NCBI RefSeq assembly: GCF_028473665.1
Contig: NZ_CP098774.1
Location: 682,001-746,000, forward strand
Length of the DNA stretch: 64,000 nucleotides
Direction: 5' to 3'
From: Sphingomonas sp. QA11
GTDB lineage: Bacteria > Pseudomonadota > Alphaproteobacteria > Sphingomonadales > Sphingomonadaceae
The position numbers were made by a program, and so were the translations under genes. How positions within the stretch are numbered: the stretch's first letter is position 1; each line of letters begins with the position of its first letter. Shown here in pieces: positions 8,129-16,591 of the stretch. A model generated the notes under the pieces. The model saw nothing but the letters and a program-made list of their open reading frames with translations. It was not told where the DNA came from and searched no databases.

Positions 8129-9481
8129 TTAGTCCTCCTGGCGCGCCAGCCACTCCTCAAGCCACTTGATCGTATAATTCCCCGCCTGGAAATCCGGATC
8201 GTCGAGCAATGCCTGATGCAGCGGGATGGTCGTCTTCATCCCTTCGATCACATATTCCTCCAGCGCCCGGCGCAGGCGGCGCAGCGCTCCCTGGCGAGTG
8301 GTGCCGTAGACGATCAGCTTCGCGATCATCGAATCGTAATAAGGCGGCACGCGATAGCCCGCGTAGAGCCCGCTATCGACCCGCACGTTCATGCCGCCCG
8401 GTGCGTGATACTGCTTCACCAGCCCCGGCGACGGCGCGAAGGTGCGCGGGTCCTCGGCGTTGATGCGGCATTCGATCGCATGGCCGCGGAACACCACGTC
8501 CTGCTGGCGCAGGGTCAGCGGATGGCCCTCGGCGATTCGGATCTGCTCGCGGACGAGATCCAGGCCGGTGATCATCTCGGTCACCGGATGCTCGACCTGA
8601 AGCCGGGTGTTCATCTCGATGAAGTAGAACTCGCCGTCTTCCCACAGGAACTCGATCGTGCCCGCGCCGCGATAGCCCATGTCGGACATCGCCTTGGCGA
8701 CGATCCCGCCCATGCGCTCGCGGTCCTCGGCGCCGAGCACGGGGGAAGGGGCTTCCTCGAGCACCTTCTGGTGGCGGCGCTGCAACGAACAGTCACGCTC
8801 GCCGAGATGGATCGCATTGCCCTTGCCGTCGCCGAACACCTGGAATTCGATGTGGCGCGGGTTGCCGAGATATTTCTCCATGTAGACGGTCGCGTCGCCG
8901 AATGCCGCCTTGGCCTCGCTGCCCGCCTGCATCATCAGCGTTTCGAGCTGGTCCTCGGACGTGCATACCTTCATGCCGCGTCCGCCGCCGCCCGCTGCCG
9001 CCTTGATGATCACCGGATAGCCGATCTTCCGCGCGATCGCCTTGGCTTCGGTGATGTCGCTGATCGCGCCGTCCGAACCGGGGACGAGCGGCAGGCCGAG
9101 CGCGCCGGCGGTGCGCTTCGCCTCCACCTTGTCGCCCATGGTGACGATATGCTCTGGCTTCGGCCCCACGAAGATGATGCCGTGCGCCTCGACGATCTCG
9201 GCGAACCGGGCATTCTCGGACAGGAAGCCGTAACCGGGATGGATCGCATCGGCATGGCTGATCTCGGCCGCCGAGATGATGTTGGCGATGTTGAGATAGC
9301 TCTCGCCAGCCGGCGGCGGGCCGATGCAGATCGCCTCGTCGGCGAGTCGGACATGCATCGCGTCGGCATCGGCGGTTGAGTGCACCGCGACCGTCCTGAT
9401 CCCCATCTCATGGCATGCGCGATGGATGCGCAGCGCTATTTCGCCGCGATTGGCGATCAGGAGTTTCTTGATTTCAGCCAT
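8129..9481 (-). CDS. accC: biotin carboxylase subunit of acetyl-CoA carboxylase
   Basis: 450 residues, the normal AccC length. It carboxylates the biotin on AccB with bicarbonate and ATP, the first half-reaction of malonyl-CoA synthesis for fatty acids. The N-terminal domain opens with [15 protein letters not shown]. The ATP-grasp domain has the glycine-rich GGGGRGMK loop near 165 and the [12 protein letters not shown] block. The catalytic [16 protein letters not shown] segment sits near 285-300. The stop of accB is six bases upstream, so the two subunits are co-translated from one mRNA, as in most proteobacteria. Confidence 0.97.
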   Translation of the reverse strand: MAEIKKLLIANRGEIALRIHRACHEMGIRTVAVHSTADADAMHVRLADEAICIGPPPAGESYLNIANIISAAEISHADAIHPGYGFLSENARFAEIVEAHGIIFVGPKPEHIVTMGDKVEAKRTAGALGLPLVPGSDGAISDITEAKAIARKIGYPVIIKAAAGGGGRGMKVCTSEDQLETLMMQAGSEAKAAFGDATVYMEKYLGNPRHIEFQVFGDGKGNAIHLGERDCSLQRRHQKVLEEAPSPVLGAEDRERMGGIVAKAMSDMGYRGAGTIEFLWEDGEFYFIEMNTRLQVEHPVTEMITGLDLVREQIRIAEGHPLTLRQQDVVFRGHAIECRINAEDPRTFAPSPGLVKQYHAPGGMNVRVDSGLYAGYRVPPYYDSMIAKLIVYGTTRQGALRRLRRALEEYVIEGMKTTIPLHQALLDDPDFQAGNYTIKWLEEWLARQED

Positions 9482-9487
9482 TTAGGC

Positions 9488-9958
9488 TTACTCGACAACC
9501 ACGAGGGGCTGGTCGAATTCGACCGGCTGGCCGCTCTCGACCAGGATCGCCTTCACCGTCCCGGCGCTGGGCGCGAGAATCGGGTTCATCACCTTCATCG
9601 CCTCGACGATCAGCAGCGTTTCCCCCGCCGCGACCGTCTTGCCGATGCTGATGAACGATGCCGCGCCGGGTTCCGGCGAGAGATAGGCGGTGCCGACCAT
9701 CGGCGACTTTACCGCATTCGCGCTGGCCACGGGCGCGGCCGCCTCGACCGGCGTGGCGGCAGCCGCCACGGGCGTGGTGACGGGCGCGGGTGCATAATGC
9801 ACCGCAGGTGCCGCGGCGGCCTTGCGCGCGATTCGGATACGACGCCCGCCATCCTCGACCTCGATCTCGGTCAGCTGCGTTTCGTCAAGCATCTGTGCGA
9901 GCTGGCGAACCAGTTCGACATCGATCCGCATCGGATCTGAATTACTATCTTCGGCCAT
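9488..9958 (-). CDS. accB: biotin carboxyl carrier protein of acetyl-CoA carboxylase
   Basis: 156 residues from the ATG at 9958 ([17 protein letters not shown]), which is the usual AccB start; an upstream in-frame start is less like the family. An N-terminal helical region (1-45) is followed by an Ala/Pro/Val-rich flexible linker (46-83) and the biotinyl domain. The biotinylation motif EAMKVMN has its acceptor Lys at about residue 122. It shuttles carboxybiotin from AccC to the carboxyltransferase AccAD, whose genes are not in the window. The order aroQ-accB-accC on the minus strand is a common proteobacterial arrangement. Confidence 0.97.
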   Translation of the reverse strand: MAEDSNSDPMRIDVELVRQLAQMLDETQLTEIEVEDGGRRIRIARKAAAAPAVHYAPAPVTTPVAAAATPVEAAAPVASANAVKSPMVGTAYLSPEPGAASFISIGKTVAAGETLLIVEAMKVMNPILAPSAGTVKAILVESGQPVEFDQPLVVVE

Positions 9959-10010
9959 GCGACCCCTGTTCTCCCTTATTGGGCCAAAGCCCATTTAATG
10001 GGGCGTCCTG

Positions 10011-10445
10011 TCAGAGACGAGCGGCGGCTTCAAGCGCAAGCAGGTAGGAAAGCGCCCCGAAGCCAGCGATGGTTCCCCTTGCGGCGCGTCCTACCCAGCT
10101 CTCGTGCCGGAAGTCCTCGCGCTTGTGGGGATTGGATAAATGTACTTCGATCACCGGTGTCCTGATCGATTTGATCGCGTCGTGGAGTGCGAGCGACGTG
10201 TGGGTATAGGCGGCTGCATTGAGGATCACCGCCCGCGCGCCGCTGGCCTGCGCCTCGTGCAGCCAGTCGACCAGGTGCCCCTCGTGATTCGACTGGCGCA
10301 TGTCGATCTTCAGATCGAGCTCTCGCGCGCGATCCTCCAGCAGTCCGGCGATGTCGTCGAGTGTGTCGCTACCGTAGATTTCCGGCTCGCGCAGGCCGAG
10401 CAGGTTCATGTTCGGACCGTTCAGGACGAAGATCGTGTCGGCCAA
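10011..10445 (-). CDS. aroQ: type II 3-dehydroquinate dehydratase
   Basis: 144 residues, the standard length for the small dodecameric type II enzyme. It catalyses the third step of the shikimate pathway, 3-dehydroquinate to 3-dehydroshikimate. Family landmarks are all present: LNGPNMNLLGLREPEIYG at the N-terminus (with the active-site Tyr), RQSNHEG, ILNAAAYTHTS, and VHLSNPHKREDFRHES with the catalytic His. accB lies 52 nt downstream on the same strand, so aroQ probably leads the accB-accC transcript. Confidence 0.97.
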   Translation of the reverse strand: MADTIFVLNGPNMNLLGLREPEIYGSDTLDDIAGLLEDRARELDLKIDMRQSNHEGHLVDWLHEAQASGARAVILNAAAYTHTSLALHDAIKSIRTPVIEVHLSNPHKREDFRHESWVGRAARGTIAGFGALSYLLALEAAARL

Positions 10446-10584
10446 GGATAAGCCTTTCGGTTGCGGGCGGGGTTCCGCGGCTTATATCGCGGGCTGCCTC
10501 TTTAGCCGTTCGTGCCTCGTGAAGTCGAGACAGGGCGCGGGGAGGTTTCTCGACGTCGCGTGAAGCGACCGGCTAGGGAGAGCT

Positions 10585-11583
10585 ATGCATACCGATCACA
10601 CCGTCTCGATCCGCGTCAACGGCGAGCATCGCCGCGTCAACGCCGGCCTCAGCCTTGCCCAGCTCGCCGCCGATCTCGGCCTCGTGCCGGAAAAGGTGGC
10701 GGTGGAGCGTAACCTCGAGGTCGTGCCGCGCTCGACCCTCGGCCAAGTTATGGTAGAGGATGGCGATGAGCTTGAGATCGTGCATTTCGTCGGCGGTGGT
10801 GACGTGGCGCCGGCACTCGATACCTGGACGGTGGCGGGCCGCACCTTCCGCTCGCGCCTCATCGTCGGTACCGGCAAGTACAAGGATTTCGCGCAGAACG
10901 CCGCGGCGCTCGAGGCTTCGGGCGCCGAGATCGTGACCGTCGCGGTGCGCAGGGTTAACGTATCCGACCCCAATGCGCCGATGCTGACCGACTTCATCGA
11001 TCCGAAGAAGGTCACCTACCTGCCCAACACCGCCGGTTGCTTCGATGCCGAATCCGCGATCCGCACCCTGCGGCTGGCGCGCGAGGCGGGTGGCTGGGAT
11101 CTGGTGAAGCTCGAAGTACTGGGCGAGGCGAAGACGCTCTATCCCGACATGGTCGAGACGCTGCGCGCAACGGAAGTACTGGCCAAGGAAGGTTTCCTCC
11201 CAATGGTCTATTGCGTTGACGATCCCATCGCGGCGAAGCGGCTGGAGAATGCCGGAGCGGTGGCGATCATGCCGCTCGGCGCGCCGATCGGTTCGGGCCT
11301 CGGCATCCAGAATCAGGTCACGATTCGCCTGATTGTCGAGGGTGCGAGCGTGCCCGTATTGGTCGACGCGGGCGTCGGCACCGCATCCGACGCGGCGGCG
11401 GCGATGGAGCTTGGCTGCGACGGCGTGCTGATGAACACGGCCATCGCCGAGGCGAAGGACCCGATCCTCATGGCGGCGGCGATGAAGGCCGGGGTCGAGG
11501 CGGGCCGCCTCGCCTATCTCGCGGGCCGAATGGGCAAGCGCCGTTATGCCGATCCGTCGAGCCCGCTGGCCGGGCTGATCTGA
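10585..11583 (+). CDS. thiG: fused sulfur carrier ThiS - thiazole synthase ThiG
   Basis: 332 residues made of two joined thiamine-pathway proteins. Residues 1-72 are a ThiS-like ubiquitin fold ending in GGG (70-72), where free ThiS would end and be adenylated. Residues 77-332 are a full ThiG, with the catalytic Lys in VKLEVLG (about 175), and GLGIQNQ and the GVGTASDA phosphate-binding region. ThiG makes the thiazole phosphate from deoxyxylulose 5-phosphate, dehydroglycine and ThiS thiocarboxylate. In the fusion the Gly-Gly is internal, so its activation must differ or need cleavage. No TPP riboswitch is recognisable in the 139-nt leader. The lipoprotein hydrolase gene follows after two bases. 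Confidence 0.9.
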   Translation: MHTDHTVSIRVNGEHRRVNAGLSLAQLAADLGLVPEKVAVERNLEVVPRSTLGQVMVEDGDELEIVHFVGGGDVAPALDTWTVAGRTFRSRLIVGTGKYKDFAQNAAALEASGAEIVTVAVRRVNVSDPNAPMLTDFIDPKKVTYLPNTAGCFDAESAIRTLRLAREAGGWDLVKLEVLGEAKTLYPDMVETLRATEVLAKEGFLPMVYCVDDPIAAKRLENAGAVAIMPLGAPIGSGLGIQNQVTIRLIVEGASVPVLVDAGVGTASDAAAAMELGCDGVLMNTAIAEAKDPILMAAAMKAGVEAGRLAYLAGRMGKRRYADPSSPLAGLI

Positions 11584-11585
11584 CG

Positions 11586-12380
11586 ATGCGCCGCCTCGCG
11601 CCCGCAATGCTGGCGGCCCTGCTCGTCGGTGGCTGCGGTCATCCGTCGGCGCCGCCGGGGGATCGGCGCGAGGAGAAGGCTCCGAATGAGCTTCAGGTTC
11701 TACCGGTCAAGCTCAAGGCGCGCGACGGCGTCACGGTATTCGGCCGCTATTACCGCGTGGCGCATCCAAAGGCACTGATCCTGCTCTTTCATCAGGCAGG
11801 GTCCAGCAAGGACGAATATGCGTCGATTGCGCCGCAGCTCAATCGCGAGGGCTATAGCGCTCTCGCGATCGACCAGCGTTCCGGCGGCGGTCTTTATGGT
11901 CCCAACGAAACGGCCGCGTTGGTCCCGCCGCAAAAGGGCCGGAGCGAGGATGCGGGCTATTCTACCGCCGAGCCCGATCTCCAGGCCGCCCTCGACTGGG
12001 GCATCCGGCAGAAACTTCCGCTAGTCCTCTGGGGCAGCAGCTATTCCGCAGCGCTGGTCTTCGACGTCGCCGCGCAAAATCCGGGCAAGGTGAGGGCATT
12101 GCTCGCTTTTTCTCCAGGCGAATATATGCCTGACAAGCACTTTGTCGATCGTGCCGCTCGCGTGCTGACGATCCCCGTCTTCTTGACATCCTCAAGCGAT
12201 CCCGAAGAGATCGCTGCGGCCGGGGCGATCGCGGCTGCGGTGCCGGGCGGCAGGGCGGCTCATATCGTTCCGGTGGCCGGGGTCCATGGTTCCTCGACCC
12301 TGATTGCGGTCAAGAATCCAAAGGGCGCCAATGCCAATTGGCAAGCCGTACTGGCCTTCCTCAAAAAGATTGCGCCCTAA
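11586..12380 (+). CDS. lipoprotein alpha/beta hydrolase (dienelactone hydrolase-like)
   Basis: 264 residues with a lipoprotein signal peptide whose lipobox LVGGC places the lipidated Cys at about residue 17. The hydrolase core shows the oxyanion segment LLFHQAGSS, a nucleophile elbow GSSYS (about 150) and a catalytic-His candidate in GVHGSST near the C-terminus. It probably acts as an esterase or peptidase on the outer face of the cell. Its start is two bases after the ThiSG stop, suggesting coupled translation, but a role in thiamine synthesis is not evident. It converges with the methyltransferase, and the stop codons overlap. Confidence 0.8.
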   Translation: MRRLAPAMLAALLVGGCGHPSAPPGDRREEKAPNELQVLPVKLKARDGVTVFGRYYRVAHPKALILLFHQAGSSKDEYASIAPQLNREGYSALAIDQRSGGGLYGPNETAALVPPQKGRSEDAGYSTAEPDLQAALDWGIRQKLPLVLWGSSYSAALVFDVAAQNPGKVRALLAFSPGEYMPDKHFVDRAARVLTIPVFLTSSSDPEEIAAAGAIAAAVPGGRAAHIVPVAGVHGSSTLIAVKNPKGANANWQAVLAFLKKIAP

Positions 12381-12970
12381 ACCTTCCGCGCGAGCCAGAC
12401 CGTCGCGCCCCCACATCCGGGGTCTTCGACGACATGCGCCATCTCGACCAGGCCGGCCCGCAGAAAGGCCGCGCGATATTCCGCTGGGTCGAGGCTGGCG
12501 TGATAGAGCGGGTCACCACGATATTCGCCCATTGATGTGCCGCGTTTCGGCCCGCTGTTGAACAGCAGTCGCCCGCCTGGCTTCAGCCAGGTCGCGATGC
12601 GCGCGATCATCGTCTCCTGGTCGTCATGCTCGAGATGGAACAGGCTGCCCCAGGCAAGCACGCCCTCGAACCGGTCCTCGATCGTCAGCTTGCGCATGTC
12701 GATCTGCAACCAGCGTTGCCGCGGGAAGCGCGTGCGGGCGAGACCGATCATCGCCGCCGAACTGTCGATCCCCGTCACCGCGAAGCCGTGATCGACCAGA
12801 TAGCGTCCGATCGGTTCCCCGCCGCCGCATCCGAGATCGAGGATCGCGCCGCCGCGCGACAATGGCATGACGAAGCGCTCGATCCATGGCCGCTCGACGA
12901 AGCTGCGCCTTCGATCGCGATCGAAGGCATGGGCGTGGCGCTCATAATGGTCAGCTATGCGATCGGGCAT
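12377..12970 (-). CDS. class I SAM-dependent methyltransferase
   Basis: 197 residues with a Rossmann-type methyltransferase fold: motif I ILDLGCGGGEPIGRYL (about 43-58) binds S-adenosylmethionine, followed by VTGIDSSAAMI (acidic residue that contacts the ribose), LQIDMRKL and the motif LKPGGRLLFNSGP. The substrate cannot be inferred; sequence features resemble small-molecule methyltransferases of the UbiE/TehB type. It is monocistronic on the minus strand, and its stop overlaps the stop of the convergent hydrolase by four bases. Confidence 0.85.
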   Translation of the reverse strand: MPDRIADHYERHAHAFDRDRRRSFVERPWIERFVMPLSRGGAILDLGCGGGEPIGRYLVDHGFAVTGIDSSAAMIGLARTRFPRQRWLQIDMRKLTIEDRFEGVLAWGSLFHLEHDDQETMIARIATWLKPGGRLLFNSGPKRGTSMGEYRGDPLYHASLDPAEYRAAFLRAGLVEMAHVVEDPGCGGATVWLARKV

Positions 12971-13027
12971 CGCAGCGTCTCGGACGGTTTTTCAATGTGT
13001 TGCGAGGCAGGCGCTCGGCGAGCCGAA

Positions 13028-13052
13028 GGAACCCCGGGCGAGGTCAACCGTT
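13028..13052 (+). promoter_or_regulatory. EcfG-type general stress promoter
   Basis: GGAAC at 13028-13032, sixteen bases, then CGTT at 13049-13052. This exactly fits the GGAAC-N16/17-CGTT consensus of the alphaproteobacterial general stress sigma factor EcfG. It lies 62 bases upstream of the CsbD-like gene start, a gene class typically under stress control. Confidence 0.7.
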
Positions 13053-13113
13053 GATTGCCCGGGAGTGACAGGCGCCGGTCGTCGGTGCCGTACGACAATC
13101 AAGGAGCACGCAC

Positions 13114-13284
13114 ATGGGTGAACTCGTCGATAAGATCAAAGGCAATGTCAACGAAGCGATCGGCAAGGTCAAGCAGAAGAGCGACAATCCTGCCACGCGT
13201 GACGAAGGTGCCGTTCAGGAACTGAAAGGCAAGGGTCAGCAACTCGCCGGCAAGGTGAAGGGAGCCCTTGGCGACGATATCTGA
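13114..13284 (+). CDS. CsbD-family stress response protein
   Basis: A 56-residue hydrophilic, Lys/Gly-rich protein starting MGELVDKIKGNVNEAIGKVK. The repeated amphipathic pattern (KGNVNEAIGKVKQ, then ELKGKGQQLAGKVKGA) is diagnostic of the CsbD family. The ATG at 13114 is preceded by AAGGAG at 13100-13105. Family members accumulate under general stress; the biochemical role is unknown. An EcfG promoter lies upstream and a strong terminator 24 bases after the stop, so this is a single-gene stress unit. Confidence 0.88.
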   Translation: MGELVDKIKGNVNEAIGKVKQKSDNPATRDEGAVQELKGKGQQLAGKVKGALGDDI

Positions 13285-13307
13285 CACATTTCGTCCCAAA
13301 ATGATGG

Positions 13308-13340
13308 AAGGGCCGCGCTGGGCAACCGGGGCGGCCTTTT
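13308..13340 (+). terminator. Rho-independent terminator of the CsbD gene
   Basis: AAGGgCCGC and GCGGCCTTTT pair with one bulged base around a GC-rich loop, ending in TTTT at 13337-13340. It is placed directly after the CsbD stop codon. Confidence 0.75.
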
Positions 13341-13367
13341 CTATTCATCGAGCCCCGAAGGTTCGGG

Positions 13368-15011
13368 TCAGCGTTTCCGTATCGCCGAGATCGTCGTGCC
13401 GGCGGTGATCGCCTCAATGTCGGTCTTCAGATGCAGCAACCGCACGCCGGTCTCCGCCATGGCCCGGGCGAGGGCAGGGGCGAACGCTTCGGTCGTCTCC
13501 ACCGTCTCGGCCCAGCAGCCATAGGCCCGGCCAAGCGCCGCGAAATCCGGGTTGCGCAGTTCAGTGCCGGAAATGCGTCCGGGATATTCGCGTTCCTGGT
13601 GCATGCGGATCGTGCCGTATCCGCCATTGTCGATTACCAGGACGAGCATGTCCGCGCCGTGGCCGACTGCCGTGGCCAGTTCCTGCCCGTTCATCAGGAA
13701 GCATCCGTCGCCTGCCAGCGCCACGACCGTCCGGTCAGGGTGACGCAGCGCTGCCGCGGTCGCCGCGGGGACGCCATAGCCCATCGCGCCGGCGGTCGGG
13801 GCAAGCTGGCAGCCGGGGCCGGCATAGCGCCAGTAGCGATGCCACCAGCCGGAATAATTGCCCGCGCCGTTGCAGATGATCGTATCAGTCGGGAGCAGCT
13901 CGCGCATCGTCGCGACGCATGGGCCGAGATCGAGCCTCAGATCGCGAGCGACAGGTGTGGTCCATGCCTCATAGTCCGCCCGGGCCTTCGCAGCCGCTTC
14001 GAGCGGAGGGATGTCGATCGCCAGCACCGCATCGGCGAACTCGCGCATGCCGGCGCAGATGGCGAGATCGGCGCTGTAGGTGCTGTTCAACTCGCTCGGA
14101 TCGGGGTGGACATGGACGATCCTCTGGCCGGGATGGTCCGGCGTGATCAGCGTATAGCCGTCGGTCGTGGCCTCGCCGAGCCTCGGCCCGACGACAAGGA
14201 GCAGGTCGGCGTCCTTGATCCGCTGCACGAGCTTCGGATTGGGGCCGTAGCCGAGATTGCCGGCATAGGCGGGCGAGCTGTTGGGGATGGCATCCTGGCG
14301 CCGGAAGGCGGCGACCACCGGCAGGCCGCTGCGTTCAGCAAAATTCTGGAAATCGCGCGTCGCCTCGGCGTCCCAGCCGGCGCCGCCGACGATGGCGACC
14401 GGCCGCGACGCCTCTCCTAGCATGGCGCCCAGATGGCTCATCACGATAGGATCGCACGCCTGGACCGGACGGCCCACCCGGGGGCGATCCACCGCAACGA
14501 CCTCGTCGAGCAGCATGTCCTCGGGCAAGGCAAGCACCACGGGTCCCGGCCGGCCCGACATCGCTACATTCCAGGCTCGTGCGACATATTCCGGGATGCG
14601 TGCTGCATCGTCGATCTTTGCCGCCCATTTCACGACCGGCCCGAACATCGTCGGAAAATCGATCTCCTGGAACGCCTCGCGATCTTTCGTGCCGCGATCG
14701 ACATCGCCGATGAACAGCACCATCGGCTGCGAATCCTGCATCGCGACATGGACGCCGATCGAGGCATTGGTCGCACCGGGCCCGCGCGTCACGAAGGCGA
14801 CGCCCGGCCGCCCGGTCAGCGCGCCGTCGGCACAGGCCATGAAGCCGACGCCGCCCTCCTGCCGGCACACCACCAGGTCGATCTCCGGCGTGTCGTGGAG
14901 TGCGTCGAGCACGGCGAGGAAGCTTTCGCCGGGGACGGTGAAGATACGGTCGCAGCCTTGCGCGACGAGCTGGTCGACCAGGATTCGACCGCCGGTACGT
15001 TGGTTTGTCAT
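13368..15011 (-). CDS. thiamine diphosphate-dependent enzyme (acetolactate synthase-like)
   Basis: 547 residues with the three-domain architecture of the acetolactate synthase/benzaldehyde lyase superfamily. The N-terminal PYR domain carries the activating Glu in CRQEGGVGFMACADG (about 55-70). The central domain is at about 190-330. The C-terminal PP domain has the ThDP/Mg motif GDGCFLMNGQE through NGGYGT. The start MTNQRTGG at 15011 has AGGA about nine bases upstream; the open frame extends further but unconvincingly. The ALS consensus RHEQG is replaced by RQEGG, and no ALS small subunit follows, so it is probably a carboligase or decarboxylase of another 2-keto acid. Substrate unknown. Confidence 0.8.
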   Translation of the reverse strand: MTNQRTGGRILVDQLVAQGCDRIFTVPGESFLAVLDALHDTPEIDLVVCRQEGGVGFMACADGALTGRPGVAFVTRGPGATNASIGVHVAMQDSQPMVLFIGDVDRGTKDREAFQEIDFPTMFGPVVKWAAKIDDAARIPEYVARAWNVAMSGRPGPVVLALPEDMLLDEVVAVDRPRVGRPVQACDPIVMSHLGAMLGEASRPVAIVGGAGWDAEATRDFQNFAERSGLPVVAAFRRQDAIPNSSPAYAGNLGYGPNPKLVQRIKDADLLLVVGPRLGEATTDGYTLITPDHPGQRIVHVHPDPSELNSTYSADLAICAGMREFADAVLAIDIPPLEAAAKARADYEAWTTPVARDLRLDLGPCVATMRELLPTDTIICNGAGNYSGWWHRYWRYAGPGCQLAPTAGAMGYGVPAATAAALRHPDRTVVALAGDGCFLMNGQELATAVGHGADMLVLVIDNGGYGTIRMHQEREYPGRISGTELRNPDFAALGRAYGCWAETVETTEAFAPALARAMAETGVRLLHLKTDIEAITAGTTISAIRKR

Positions 15012-15345
15012 AGGGGTGATTCCTGGACCGGCCGGCGGCATTTTGCTAGCCCGCCGCGCTCGAAAATGAAGCCGGCCGGTATCGGTAGGCCCGGCGGCCG
15101 GTCGCCCGTGCAACAACGCTCTCTGTATCCGCTGCGGCGAAACCCGCGGCAGAAGGTCCGCGATGTCTGGGCTTCAGGCAGTCATGGATCCGCCGTCACG
15201 ACCGGCTTGAAACGTCGGGATGCTTTACACTGGAGGCGGGGCGCTGGAGCGCATTAACTATCGTGGCCTGCGGTTTTCCCTTACTTGAGGGGAATGGCAC
15301 GCCGACTGCATGGTCTGGAGCATGCCGAGCGTTCATCGCTTCAGC

Positions 15346-15388
15346 AGGGCGGACCGATGCTCCCTCCGATCTCGCATCGGTCCGCCCT
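15346..15388. repeat. perfect 15-bp inverted repeat
   Basis: AGGGCGGACCGATGC (15346-15360), a 13-base loop, then the exact complement GCATCGGTCCGCCCT (15374-15388). It lies 335 bases upstream of the ThDP enzyme start and is not followed by a T-run on either strand. It could be a large operator, a REP-type element or a folded leader. Confidence 0.7.
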
Positions 15389-15468
15389 ACCCGGCTTCCC
15401 GGATCACCACTTCATCCCGATCGACGCGGCATTGCTGCGCTTCGTATCCCTGCGCGGACCGGGCGACA

Positions 15469-15513
15469 GAAAAGAAAAGGGCTTCGCCGCGGTTCCCACC
15501 GCGGGCGAAGCCC
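15469..15513 (-). terminator. Rho-independent terminator of the DUF1476-bolA-grxD operon
   Basis: Read on the minus strand, GGGCTTCGCCCGCGG pairs with CCGCGGCGAAGCCC (one bulge) around TGGGAA and is followed by TTTTCTTTTC. It begins 33 bases after the grxD stop. Confidence 0.85.
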
Positions 15514-15545
15514 CGTCTCTGTCGATGCCGTTCCCGGCCTGGTCG

Positions 15546-15878
15546 CTATCCGGCGGTCACGACGCCCTGGTCTTCGAAAAGCTTTGCGAGCTCGCCGCTC
15601 TCGTACATCTCCATCATGATGTCGGAGCCGCCGATGAATTCGCCCTTCACATAAAGCTGGGGAATCGTCGGCCAGTCGGAAAAGGCCTTGATGCCCTGGC
15701 GGACGCCTTGATCCTGCAACACATCGACGCTGTCGAATTCTGCGCCGAGATGATTGAGGATGGCCACCGCGCGGCTGGAAAAGCCGCACTGTGGAAAAAG
15801 CGGGCTGCCCTTCATGAAAAGAACAACGTCGTTCTTGGCGACGATCTCGGCGATGCGGGCCTGTGCGTCATCGGTCAC
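15546..15878 (-). CDS. grxD: monothiol glutaredoxin, Grx4 family
   Basis: 110 residues from the GTG at 15878, which has AGGAG eight bases upstream; a GTG at 15896 that overlaps the bolA stop is the alternative. The active site is the monothiol PQCGFSSRA, with WPTIPQLY and GGSDIMMEM glutathione-contacting segments. It binds a glutathione-ligated [2Fe-2S] cluster with BolA and delivers clusters or senses iron status. Adjacency to bolA is the classic functional pairing. The usual MKGTP reads MKGSP here, a mild change. Confidence 0.93.
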   Translation of the reverse strand: MTDDAQARIAEIVAKNDVVLFMKGSPLFPQCGFSSRAVAILNHLGAEFDSVDVLQDQGVRQGIKAFSDWPTIPQLYVKGEFIGGSDIMMEMYESGELAKLFEDQGVVTAG

Positions 15879-15892
15879 TGGGTCTACTCCTG

Positions 15893-16126
15893 TCACTCTG
15901 GAACCGCGGTGGTGAGCTGCAATGCGTGGAGCACGCCGCCCATCCGCCCACCCAGTGCGGCATAGACCGCCTGGTGCTGCTTGATACGGGGCAAGCCCCG
16001 GAAACTCTCGGCCGTCACGCGCGCCGCATAATGATCGCCATCGCCGGCGAGGTCGGTGATCTCGACCCGGGCACCGGGGATGCCCCCGGTGATCAGCGCC
16101 TCGATTTCTTCGGCTGCCATCGCCAT
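15893..16126 (-). CDS. bolA: BolA-family protein (BolA/IbaG)
   Basis: A 77-residue protein with the BolA fold: [21 protein letters not shown], then [17 protein letters not shown] with the conserved metal-ligand His residues, and the ending [14 protein letters not shown]. It partners the monothiol glutaredoxin encoded next in the operon to form a [2Fe-2S] heterocomplex in iron homeostasis and cluster trafficking. Only six bases separate it from the upstream DUF1476 gene, so all three are one transcript. Confidence 0.93.
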   Translation of the reverse strand: MAMAAEEIEALITGGIPGARVEITDLAGDGDHYAARVTAESFRGLPRIKQHQAVYAALGGRMGGVLHALQLTTAVPE

Positions 16127-16131
16127 CGTCG

Positions 16132-16455
16132 TTATTCCGACTGCATCAGCTGACGGCGGGCTTCGATAGTCTGATCTTCGATCGCGCGGCGGACCGCACC
16201 TTCGTCGACCTCGACGCCGGCCGCGTTCAGGTCGCTGACCAGCTTGCGGATCACGTCCTCATCGCCTGCTTCCTCGAAATCGGCCTGGACGACTGCCTTG
16301 GCATAGGCGTCAGTCTCTTCCGGGGTGAGCTTCATCTGGCCTGCGGCCCATTGGCCGAGCAGCCGGTTGCGCCGAGCCGTGACACGAAACGCCATCTCCT
16401 CGTCGCGCGCATATTTGGTCTCGAACGCCCGCTCGCGATCGTCGAAAGTGCTCAT
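16132..16455 (-). CDS. DUF1476 protein (F1-ATPase inhibitor zeta-like)
   Basis: 107 residues, almost all helical and highly charged, starting [20 protein letters not shown] at the ATG at 16455. This N-terminus and the length match DUF1476. In Paracoccus the family member is the zeta subunit that inhibits ATP hydrolysis by the F1Fo ATP synthase through its N-terminal helix. Homologues in other alphaproteobacteria differ in how strongly they inhibit. It is first of the three-gene operon with bolA and grxD, a frequent alphaproteobacterial arrangement. Confidence 0.88.
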   Translation of the reverse strand: MSTFDDRERAFETKYARDEEMAFRVTARRNRLLGQWAAGQMKLTPEETDAYAKAVVQADFEEAGDEDVIRKLVSDLNAAGVEVDEGAVRRAIEDQTIEARRQLMQSE

Positions 16456-16558
16456 GGTCGGTCGTTCCCCTTGGGCGATTTTACGTATCAGGGTCGAGAT
16501 AGGGTGGGGGACGCAGCGACGCAACCGCTCGCTCACGACCGAGAGAGGCCCGGAACGA

Positions 16559-16588
16559 ATTCCTCCGCGGACTTGCCCGGGGAGGAAT
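16559..16588. terminator. short hairpin after quinone oxidoreductase gene
   Basis: TTCCTCC and GGAGGAA form a 7-bp stem with a GC-rich loop four bases beyond the minus-strand stop at 16592. There is no clear T-run, so the assignment is tentative. Confidence 0.35.
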
Positions 16589-16591
16589 AGC

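Larger units (their letters stand above)
15012..15545. other. intergenic region with two hairpins
   Basis: No gene is supported in these 534 bases. It must carry the promoter of the ThDP enzyme gene on the minus strand. It contains a perfect 15-bp inverted repeat at 15346-15388 and the grxD terminator at 15469-15513. The remainder is GC-rich without obvious repeats. Confidence 0.5.

Noticed and set aside
7001..9379. A 792-codon open frame on the plus strand opposite arsC, the membrane gene and accC
   Set aside because: It is antisense to well-recognised genes and has the Arg/His/Pro/Gln-rich composition of shadow frames in high-GC DNA.
10446..10584. Possible TPP riboswitch before the ThiS-ThiG fusion
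   Set aside because: The conserved CTGAGA and ACCTGAT elements of the TPP aptamer are not present.
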